Assembly (NCBI RefSeq): GCF_004193775.1
Contig: NC_041004.1
Coordinates: 34,000,411 to 34,064,410, forward strand
Length of the DNA stretch: 64,000 nucleotides
Origin: Glycine soja
Taxonomy: Eukaryota > Streptophyta > Magnoliopsida > Fabales > Fabaceae
Reading direction: 5' to 3'
The notes under the pieces were generated by a model that was not told where the DNA came from, made no database searches, and saw only the letters and a program-made list of their open reading frames with translations. Position numbers and translations under genes: made by a program. This document shows, piece by piece, positions 47,374-60,604 of this stretch (its first letter is position 1; the number at the start of each line of letters is the position of its first letter).

Positions 47374-48031
47374 GCTTAAATTTCTTATTTAATTTTTATA
47401 ATTTCATGATTTATGTATTTTTAATCTTTATAGTTAGAAAGTGTTTTTTAGTCTTTTTAATTTACATTTTAATTTTTTTAGTTTTTATAATTTAAAAGTT
47501 ATTTTTTTAGTCTTTATAGTTTAAAAGTAATTTTTTTAATCTTTATAATTTGTATTTTAATTATTTTTTAGTTCTTATAGTTTGAAAGTAATTTTTTTAG
47601 TCTTTATCATTTATATTGTAATTACTTTTTAGTTATTACTATCAAAAAATAATTAGTTATAAATTATCAATTTTTTATTACAAATTATCGTGCGATAAAT
47701 TAATTACAAATTACTTGCTAATATTGTTGTAGTTAAATGTAATTGATAATATTACTCATATTTTGGTGATAAGGACTAAAAAGAAATTAAAATATAAAAT
47801 ATATGAACTAAAAAAACCATTTAGGAATTAAAAGAGAATTAAAATACAAATGATAAGGACTAAAAAAATTACATTCAAATTACAAGAACTAATAAAGAAT
47901 TAAAATGTAAACTATATGAACTAAAAGAGAATTAAAATACAAATGATATGGACTAAAAAATCACTTTTAAACTATAAAAATTAAAAAGATAAAAATCGTG
48001 AAACTAGATAGAACAAATAAGTAATTAAACC
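47374..48031. mobile_element. Foldback MITE of Mutator type
   Basis: A 658-bp element whose two halves are inverted copies built from tandem units of about 30 bp of the kind TTTTTTAGTCTTTATAGTTT and its complement. The ends are GCTTAAATTTCTTATTTAAT and the inverted AAATAAGTAATTAAACC. Flanks TAATTTTAT (47365-47373) and TAAATTTAT (48032-48040) match at 8 of 9 bases, a Mutator-sized target duplication. No coding capacity. Confidence 0.65.
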
Positions 48032-48040
48032 TAAATTTAT

Positions 48041-50040
48041 TGTAAAGAATACATTAATGGATTTGATTACTTTATACTAAATAATGCATTTAAAGCATAT
48101 AATTTTATGATTAGTGAATAAATTTTTAATAAATATTTATAAGAGAAAAAATAAATTGCTGAAATAGATAAATCAATTTACGTGATGTTATTTAGTTTAA
48201 TAAGAAATTTAGAGATTTTAAATGTGAGTCTTGTGTATGTAATTGTGTTAATAAATGTTTAAACTTTGCATTTATAATCATGTTAAATAGTCTGATGCTT
48301 TAATCAATTGTATTCTTCAGATAAGTTTTGTCAAAAGAGAGTGAGAAAAAGAAATAAGACAAATGGGAAAATTACCTACTCCATAAAAAAAAACGTGTCA
48401 AAACAGGTTGGAGCGTACTCGAGTGCATAAAAGCAAATTTGACCTCTAACACGAGACATGATGTGTGGGAAAAACTAGATAAACAAGTTGTTTTATCATA
48501 CCAATTTGACAAGTTAGTGGCATGTATTATATGTTGCATAAAATATTGAAGTTAGAGAAACTAACATGCGATAAAGCATCCAAATTCTGTGTAGACTTTG
48601 TTCCAAGTTAGAATCCCAACTCCTAAAACACCTTTTAAATCCTAGGAGTTTTGATTATGGAAAGTCAGTGATCCATTACATAAAATAAGTCTGATTAATT
48701 TGTTAAATTCTAAAAAGACTTTGTTCTAAATAATAGTTAGGTGTTAGCTTGAAGGGACTCCTGTAAAATTACTTGAGATTCAGTCAAAAGCAACTCAGAA
48801 AAAAATACTTGTATTTTTATAAATGATAATGAAACATGGTGAGTTTGTCAAAAAATATACATAATCACAATGCTAGAGACAAACCAGTATCAAAATTTAT
48901 GTGTTATTATGCTTTCTTATCTTTTTTTTTTATCTAATTGTTAATTATGTTTCGATTTAAACACCTGTTTTCAAAAGGATTTGATAGTACAAAGCTTTTA
49001 AAAAATATTATTTGTTCTTTTTTATATGTTTCACATATGAACTTACTTTAGTAAGAGGATACCATCAATTGAAAAAAAGGTTTACTAAAAAAATTTCAAG
49101 AAACACAATTCAATTTCCTTTCACGTCTCTCCATATTTCTTTAGTAACTAAACCTCTAAAAGATTATCTCTAAAGGAAAAAGGGTACTTGTACAAAAGAC
49201 GAAGAAAAAATTATACAAATCAGAATATTTTATAAAAAGAAAAGAAAAAAATACTAATAACAAACAAAAGTCACGTTTAAATTTAAAAAAGTCAATTTTA
49301 AATGTCATATTAATTAAATGCTTTTTTGATTGCTTAAGGTGTCTTATGGGGTTTGAGGATAGCATCGAAGTCACTTATAAGACATCATGGCTTCTAACAT
49401 GATTTTCAATCTATTGAAGATTTTTCCGTAAAGAGATTAAATATAAATGTCATATTAATTAAATTTAATAAGTCAATTTAAATGTCATATCAATTTAATG
49501 TCATATCAATTTATAGTAGAGTTTGTAGATAGCATTGAAGTCTTCTATGAGACACCATGGCTCTGTAACATGATTTTCAGTCTACTAAAGATCTCTCCAT
49601 ACAGAGATTTGTTGATGAGCATGAGGGCTTACACAAAATACCTATAGTCAACCAAGGTTGAGCATTAGCTCGTTTAACTTTCAAGTGAACAAACTAATAT
49701 GTGTAGGCCAACACCTCCATCTTACAAAAATAAGAATACTAAAGGTACCAAGTTCCTCCAGTGGTCTTATGCATCCACAATGAACGAATTATCTAGATTA
49801 TTTCTAATGATAATCTACCTTGTCATGCTTATACTCACATGGGTTTCCCAAAGGAAAATCAACGCAACATTTTACTCTTTTAACAAGTCCTTAATAGTTT
49901 GGAGAAACTTTTAGTTCTTACACCCTTGCAATTCCAAGAAATCATATTCATTGACAAATAAGTTTGTTAAGAAGTATCAACCCCCCTATGAGCACCATTA
50001 TAATGAACAAAAATACTTGAAATAACATTTCTTATAAGGA
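48041..50040. other. Intergenic region with a diverged direct repeat
   Basis: No gene is supported. 49352-49440 and 49519-49609 are diverged direct copies (shared strings GATAGCAT, GAAGTC and ACATGATTTTCA) about 168 bp apart. The 71-codon frame at 49699-49914 has no recognisable domain. Confidence 0.45.
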
Positions 50041-50850
50041 TCCCACAAAAGTATGAACACCCTGATGTCTAAAGATTTGTCTCTAAATGATAGAAAGTTA
50101 TCCAAAGAGCATAAGGACTTAGAAGCACTTCATGAGTTGAAGGATCCAACGATAAGATCCAAAGTCAAGCTTCTACAAGAAGAGATGATCAAGAGGATCA
50201 AGAATGGACTACTCATCAAAGGCAAGGAAGGAAAAAATTACAAGAAGTTGAATTGGAGCACTTTGAAGATTGGTAAACAACTCGCTTAGCGACACCAGCT
50301 CGCTAAGCTCAATTCCAGAGGATAAATTGTGCTTAGCGCGAATGTCTCGCTTAGTGCAATTCCAATCCAAGAAAAAAATTGCGCATAGTGCGAATGCCCT
50401 GCTTAGCGGAAACCTTCCGTGGAAATTGTTGAAAACATTCATTTTCTGTTGTAAGGGGGCTTTAATGTATAATGCAAATTAGGCTTAGACTGTGCATTTA
50501 GGTGATTATGAGTTGTCCTAATTACCTTCATTTGTTGGTTCTATAAATAGTCAAGGGCTTCTCATTTGTAAAAACTTTTTGTGTAATTGAAATTAAGCTT
50601 GTGCTTAGAGAGAGCTTTAGCCTCTTCTTTGGTTTTTTACTGAAAATCAAATTGATTCTTATCAAGGAAGTTATTCCTTTGTGGCGAATCCTCCTTGGTT
50701 TATCGATTCTCCGTAGATCATGACATTGTTTTGTTCATCTTCTCCATCTTTTTCTGTTTTTATGTTCTTGTGTTCTTAGAAGATCATCAATGGTGTTCTT
50801 GAATTTGCATCCAGAACGATCTGAACCAAGTGTTCATGGCTTGGATTGCA
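50041..50850 (+). mobile_element. Probable gypsy LTR remnant
   Basis: At 50280-50410 the motifs GCTTAGCG, CTCGCTAAGC and CGCTTAGTGC recur; such CGCTAAGCG repeats are characteristic of long legume gypsy LTRs. They are followed by a region with TTCTATAAATAGTC (about 50540, a TATA-like promoter) and AGAGAGAGC. The Lys-rich 78-codon frame at 50053-50289 lies in the same block and is probably non-coding or a relic. Ends cannot be placed. Confidence 0.45.
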
Positions 50851-50859
50851 TTACTAAAG

Positions 50860-52012
50860 TTTTGATGATGCCTATCGTTATAAAATAATAAACCATGCTT
50901 CCTTGTCTCTTTTATTTTGATTGCTTGTGTGTGTATGCATGCATTAAAAATAGAAAGCCTATGTAATTAAACTTATCTAAGCACCCTTTGAGTAAAATTG
51001 GTGTAAGAAACAATTGAGATAAAATATGAAGAAAAACAAGTTTGAAATTCATAAGTTTTGAAATGAAGAACAATATAATTTATTATTGAACAAAATAATC
51101 AATCATCTCAAAGTCGGGAGACTTAAGATTTGTGAAGGTGCATAAATAATCGATTTGTCACTTAGGATAATCAATTATTTGATCCTTGAGAAAGCCCATC
51201 TTTCATAAATAATTGATTATCTCACCAAATAATCGGTTAATTTGTTCTTTGTGATGCCTAAGTGACCTCAAGAATAAAATAATTGATTACGTCAAGGCTT
51301 AATCAATTAACGTTATTTTTCTTATATAAATGTGAACTTATGATGAGTTGTTTTACACAACTCTCTGAAATCCAATTAGTGCATATACTAATTTCTAAGA
51401 GTGTGAGATCTACAAGAGTGTATTTTTGAAGGTTCACAACAAAGATTCAAGAACCGTCAAGTTTAAAAAAATGTGGATAAATAAAAAAAAAGGTTGTTAT
51501 GGTAGTTTTCTTTAAAGAAATAGGACAAGTTTTGTTTTATTTCTTATCAATCACTTTCGGGTGATGTATTTTCTTTTATTTTCTACTTGTGTAATTCTTT
51601 GAATAGGATTCTAGAAAGTTTTCATGTGGTAGCGTTCTATGTGGTTTGTAATCATTGTAATTTAATCAGCGAAAACTCATACTAAAAGTTGTATGTGTAA
51701 CTGGATGTGGGTCACGAAATGATTGAACCAATATAAGATTCAAGTGTGTAATCATTGTTTCTCTTATCCTTCTACATCTTCTATTTAGACATATTTATTT
51801 ATTCTGAAGTATTGATCTTTGCATTTCATATTTGGTTATAACATTAAGAAAATAAAAAACCAAAACAAGCACCTACACGATCTTTGCTTCGAAGATTAAG
51901 TTTCATTTGGGTCTTAAAATAACAGTTTTCGTTCATTCGAAGAAAGTTTTTAGAAAAAAGTTTTCAATTCCAATTCACCCCTCTTGGAATTTAGCCATTG
52001 CTTTCAACAAAG
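50860..52012 (+). mobile_element. SIRE/Maximus-like Copia LTR remnant
   Basis: The segment starts with AAAGTTTTGATGATG, contains several AATAATTGATTA / TAATCAATT motifs, the string AACTGGATGTGGGTCACG near 51700, and ends AATTCACCCCTCTTGGAATT...TTTCAACA. This order matches the long LTRs of SIRE-type Copia elements of soybean as I know them. There is no second LTR or coding region, so it is probably a solo LTR or a broken element. Confidence 0.5.
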
Positions 52013-52830
52013 CAAATATTTCTTCATATAGGTTTACCACATATGTGGAAAGAGTGGGGTCTCAATGAATCTGGATACTCTGATGGCTTTCCACCTCTCA
52101 TTGACACCTCTTCATATTAACTTTCAAGCAATAAAAAGTCCTCACTTCTCACTTGCCTTTCGTAACCATATCTCATTCCATGTATACTCCTTATATGATG
52201 TGCCAAACCATGCTCAATTTTTCGCATAACAGCCTTATATGATGGGTCCCCTTCAAATTAGCAACTCTATCAGGTATCTTTATTATACTTACTCGATTTT
52301 CGTTTCCAAGAACTTGCTAGGCCATTTTTCCTCCCTAGTAAGTTGCATATTTCTCGCTTTTTTTTTTTTTTTTTTTATCTCTTTTGGTCACTGGAATTAA
52401 TGTCTCTGTATCATTGTTCACGTGAATCAAATTTGAAAAATACTCATATTTGTTCACGTGATTCCTTGTTTACCAACAATAAATTCATGCGTGTTCCAAG
52501 ATTTAATGTGACATTTGGATCACCTTAGTCAATATTTTATGATCATGTTTCACCAAAATTCATAACTTGTAGTCCCTTATCAACATTGAATTCATGACAC
52601 TAACATGGGGTGTCAATATTATCCTCATGAGGCGTGGTGACATGGGCAATATTCAACATAAGACTGGCATCAACAGCTTTATTTGCCAATTCGACATCCA
52701 ACTTGATGAGATCTTCATATTGTGTGGTCTTTTGGTTCAACAAAACTCTTTGCTGAAACAAAAAATAGTCAAATATATTTGAATAGTAATGATTTAATTT
52801 TTAATATTTTAATTTAAATTTATGTGTAAA
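52013..52830. other. Intergenic DNA
   Basis: No gene or repeat assigned. A poly(T) run lies at about 52361-52376. Short frames at 52343-52528 and 52594-52782 show no domain. Confidence 0.4.

Positions 52831-52904
<74 letters not shown>
52831..52904. repeat. (ATT)n microsatellite
   Basis: About 74 bp of ATT repeat. Confidence 0.95.
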
Positions 52905-52907
<3 letters not shown>

Positions 52908-53011
52908 AAAGATACTGTGCTGATTAAAAAATATAATATATATATTTATATATTTTGCTAAAATTAATATATTACTGAATCATATATTTAATATATATTT
53001 TGTTACTATAT

Positions 53012-53090
53012 AGTGGGTCGGCGACCCACCGCTAGATTCATAGCCGGAAATAATGTCGGACGCGCCAATTTGAGGCGCTAGCCGGTAAGA
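53012..53090. other. GC-rich palindromic island between microsatellites
   Basis: In almost pure A/T surroundings, about 78 bp are GC-rich. They begin with the palindrome GTGGGTCGGCGACCCAC (53014-53030) and include TCGGACGCGCC and GAGGCGCTAGCCGG. It is not a tRNA or coding region. It may be the end of a transposon or a structured RNA element; I cannot assign it. Confidence 0.6.
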
Positions 53091-53096
53091 CTCAAC

Positions 53097-56283
<3,187 letters not shown>

Positions 56284-56286
56284 TTA

Positions 56287-58614
56287 CACTACTACAAAAC
56301 ATGTTTATTATGACACGCCAATAACATCGGTTGGTAGAACTGTCTTTGAAGTTAATGAGATGACAGTATCATAATTAAATTGTAAGTTTAAGGACGATTA
56401 TTAAAAAACCTGTCGTAGTTAAACTCTGTACAAAGATGATTTTACCCGACCGTCTTTGAATGCCTATACTTTTCTCGTTTTTTTTCTCTCTCTCTCTCTC
56501 TCTTATCTTATCCGACAGCATAGATCCTTTCTTTCCCCTTCGCTTTTCTCTCTTTCCCTCTCTCTCTCTCTCACTTTCTCTCTCTGGCGGAGGATGGCGT
56601 GGTTTGCACTTTCGCATTCGGGGGTAATGGGAAGTATTCTGAGAGTGTGAACAACGACGCTATGGAGGCTAAAAATCACGGTGGCACCGCATATGGAGAT
56701 TGGAAATCACGGCAACGTCGCATTTGGAGGTCGGAAATCACGCCAGCGACACTACTTCACGAAGGTTCCCGACAAATAATGGTTTTTCGTTCTTCTTTCC
56801 TCTATTTCTTTTCTCTTTGCACTATTTTTTTTGTCGTTACAGATGTTTTTATTTGACAGAGATTGTGTTGGCATCTATAGTTGGGGTTTTTGAGGCTTAT
56901 AGGTTATGTTATTGTTTTTTGTTCTATATTGTGTTGGTTGCCTGAGTGTGTTAATGTTGCAAGAGTGATTTTGAGTTCTAACAGAGAAGGTTGGAGCATG
57001 AGGGCAGTGTCGGAGATCAATAAATTTCATATCTGAAAGTGAAAACCAAAAGAGAAAGAAGAAAAGAAAAACTGAACAATAGAGAGAGAGTTGAAAAAAA
57101 AACTTTTAATATTTTTTATTTTTTTCGGTAAAAAAGCTGTTGCTGCCAATCATTTTAATGGTACATGGGTGTACCAAGAAATTCATAACTTCGCCTTAGA
57201 ACAATTCTGTGAGGAAGACGAGGGCATAACTGTCCTACAATTTCATTAAAGAAGCATGTTCATTTAACAGAATTAACACTGTGAAGAAATAGGAGATGCC
57301 TATGATAAGTCTTAAAATCAAAGTGTAATTTATTCTTATTATTATAATTATAATATTCATTATAATACTAATATATATAAGTGGTCATTTTATTTTTACC
57401 TTATTTATCATGGTGTCTTACCATATTGAGTTTTATGGTTTAGTCGAAACCCATCCATCTTTTGTGAGGCAAGGATTAAGAAGATATGACTTAACCATCT
57501 CTTGTGTGTCAGATTTTCTATGTTTGTTCCTCTTGCTACAACAACATCTTGCTCTTCCAAAACTATTATTGGACTTATCCCTAAAACACGAGTAATATGA
57601 GTGAATGATATACTGAAGGTGACAATAATTAATAAATGATAATTTCTCTTGCTTGCAGCAACATCTTGCTCTTCCAACAGGTATGTAACCTTACAACTTT
57701 AAATTTTCAATTAATTCACTTTCCATATAATAATAGTAATAATACCAAAATATAACATAGTCATGATAATTAAAGATTTTTAAGTCATTTTTTATTTATA
57801 AAAAAAGAGTAACATTTAATGTTAGCAATGTACTAATTTCTAGTAAAATTTTATAACAACTTCTTAACTCGAGTAAACCTGTAACATTAATTAATAAAGG
57901 TCAAATATGTTTTCGGTTTGTACTTTCAGTGATTTTATTTTTTTTCCCGAATTTAAACTTTAATCAATTTAATACTTAAATTTTATAAAGAGTAATGATT
58001 TTTGTCATTCTTCATGATGAAAATCGTCTTTGATAAGAAACAAAAATCATTACTTTTCTGAAATTTAGGAATTAAATTAATGAAGATTAAAGTATGAGAA
58101 GTAATATCAATTTTTACTAAAAATACAAAAAATAAAAACATATTTTATCCAAATAATAATATAATATATAATTAGTAGTTAATCATCCACTAGAGCTAGA
58201 ATTCTTGTAGCTAACTCAATATACTTTTTTTTATAGGTCACTTGACAGCTAGACCATCTGCTTTGTGCAGATCTTAGAGCTTCCAAGTCTTGGCTAACTC
58301 AATATACTATTTTAACTTTTTTGTTTAAAAAAACATTCTAAGACGGATATTTGAAAAACCGTCTTAGAATCCTAAGTTTATTTTTAATTTTTTTAAAAAA
58401 TATATATATTTTAAGATGGTTATTTGACAAACCATCTTAAAATGCAATCCTTTTAAGATGGTTATTTTCTTGAGAATCGTCTTAGAATGTACAGTTTTCT
58501 AAGACAGTTTTTTAAGAACCGTCGTAGAAAGTTTTGACTTTCTATGACGTTCGCTACAAAACCGTCTTTGAATATGTTGTAGAACCGATGTAGAAACATC
58601 TTTTTGCAGTAATG
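56287..58614. mobile_element. Non-autonomous CACTA (En/Spm-type) element
   Basis: A 2328-bp element. The left end is CACTACTACAAAACATG; the right end inverted is CATTACTGCAAAAAGATG. Both ends are flanked by the 3-bp target duplication TTA (56284-56286 and 58615-58617). Subterminal motifs of the AAGACGG / CCGTCTTA type are repeated in both orientations, most densely at 58330-58560, as expected for transposase binding. No transposase is present. The interior holds a CT-rich tract (56486-56586), a GC-richer part with short repeats around GGAAATCACG (56670-56750), a CTTGCTCTTCCAA string present twice (about 57548 and 57668), and a probable nested inverted repeat at about 57899-58148. Confidence 0.85.
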
Positions 58615-58617
58615 TTA

Positions 58618-60204
58618 ATTCGTAATGTTTCTAATTCTAAACCTAGTCTTCCACAGCTCTATCCTCCTTCTCAAATCATCACTCTCATGGTGGCACAACC
58701 ATGAGAACCTATGAACACTGTCATCACCATCACCATTGCCATCACTGCAGTCACCCTTCCCCACCCTTTGACCCTCCATGATGTCACTCCTCTGATCCCA
58801 ACTCCCACTCCACAACAACTATTTCGGACTCCATCCATCCTCCTAATCTTCTCTCTCTCTCTCTCTCTCAAAACTAGTTACCAGACGCATTTGGAACCAT
58901 CTTTCCCATCTCAACATCAACCACATGCCAACGCATCTACCAGATGCGTGTTTGGATGAGATATGCAAAATCTCTTTTCCCTCTTTGTGATTGTTTGGTT
59001 CCCTTCTGTTGCCATTTTTCTCCGTTTGTGGTCATATCAAGTGTGTTCTCTCTGTTAGTCTTTTGCATGAGGTTCCAATTTGGTGGTGGTGATCGAGGGG
59101 AAGGAAGGTGGTTGCGGTAATTTTCAAGGGCGGAGCATTTGGCTTCTTCACAAAGACGACATGGGGTGTCGGAGCTCCGACTGACAATGATGTAAGAGAA
59201 CAATGTGGTTTAGTGAAAGAGAATGGAGATTTAGGGATTAATTATGGATTAGAGTCTTTTTAAAATACATTAAATTAAAAATAAAATAAAAATATCAATT
59301 TTACAACAAAAATCCTTAAATTTTAATTGAGAAAACAAAAAGTTAAACTTAATTATTTTGAGTGACAAAATAAATTACGTAAAATTATATAATTAAGCAA
59401 TACATAACATCATTTCCTATATAACTTATTTTAAATTTATACTAAAATAACGGTCAAATGTTTTTCCTTCAATTTGAAAACTACACGTTACCTAAAAAAA
59501 TCCTCAATATTTTTCCGTCCAAGCTACTTGAGACATATGAAGATCTAATCAATATTGAATGGATTCATTCAACATATCTTGAAGTTTGAGATTTGATTAC
59601 GAGTTTATCCTCTTAAATATGGAATCTCTCTACTTACCCATTTTCCTTATCTTATTTAAAGGTCAACTTTAGTATGCAAGGTACCTATAAAAAAAAACTT
59701 TGTTATGGAGAGTTTACATGTTTTGTTATATGAGCACTTCAGTCTAGATAAGGGCTAACTTTCAAGTGCGATCACTTCATTTCATTCGATTCTCCTATAT
59801 AATTGCTGATCATATTTATGTCTCTGTTAACTTAATTAACTATAAGAATGTCTTTATAAAAAAAATATATTTCGTCTTTCGTGACCACCATTTTTAGGCT
59901 TATAATTCTTGCTGACGCGTGTCCAGCAAATCAACATTCACATTGAAATTCAAGAGTCACAAGACTCACAACAATAACCTTCATATTTCAATACACACAC
60001 ACACAGTGAAATAGGAATATTCCAATTAGCAAGTCGACAGACTTTTTATACCAACAATATGTAAATATGATTAGTGGTGTATACTCACAATTAATTCATT
60101 CTTCATTTGAAAAGAGTATAATTAAAATTAAATAAAATTTTTACACTAATTTTTTGTAACAAAAAATTAGTTATATATCTCGAATAAGGCTGAGAGAGGA
60201 TATT
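58618..60204. other. Intergenic DNA
   Basis: A CT run lies at about 58849-58870 and a short CA run near 59993-60005. Overlapping frames on both strands at 58615-59203 do not resemble a known protein. No gene is called. Confidence 0.45.
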
Positions 60205-60544
60205 TGTTAGGAACATGGTTACACTATGCTATGCTAAACTACACTAAATAGGTACTGGACAATTCTTCTCTGTTTTATTCATGATTTGTGGTATTTATAA
60301 TTTATAATGAAATACAAGTGATGGTTGTTGCTGCCAATCATTGGCAAGTTGGTGCAAAATATTTGAAGATAACAGAATTGGGTAAATATCCTAGGTGGTT
60401 ATAATAGAATGTTGATCTGGTGGTGAGATTACTTTTCGAGATTGAAAATTGTGCCCTGCATTCCTTCACTCGTAATCTCTGAGGTATGTTGGCTTATTGA
60501 CTATCCTCTTGGGCCTGTTGACTTGTGCACAATTGCTATCAACA
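60205..60544. mobile_element. LTR-like sequence next to the chimeric pseudogene
   Basis: A 340-bp block with ends TGTTAGGAAC and GCTATCAACA, so it starts TG, ends CA and has TGTT/AACA terminal inverted repeats as LTRs do. Read on the minus strand, a promoter-like TATAAATTATAAATACC lies in the middle (about 60290-60305) and AATAAA follows. It begins 60 bp downstream (minus strand) of the point where HSP90 similarity ends. A partner LTR is not seen before the window ends. Confidence 0.5.
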
Positions 60545-60604
60545 CTCTCTGCTGGAAAAAAACAACCTTGCCCTTGATGTTGTAAAGGGACTTCCAAACT
60601 GAAG

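Noticed and set aside
56375..56650. Arg/Glu-rich and Ser/Leu-rich frames near 56.5 kb
   Set aside because: They result from a CT microsatellite within the CACTA element.
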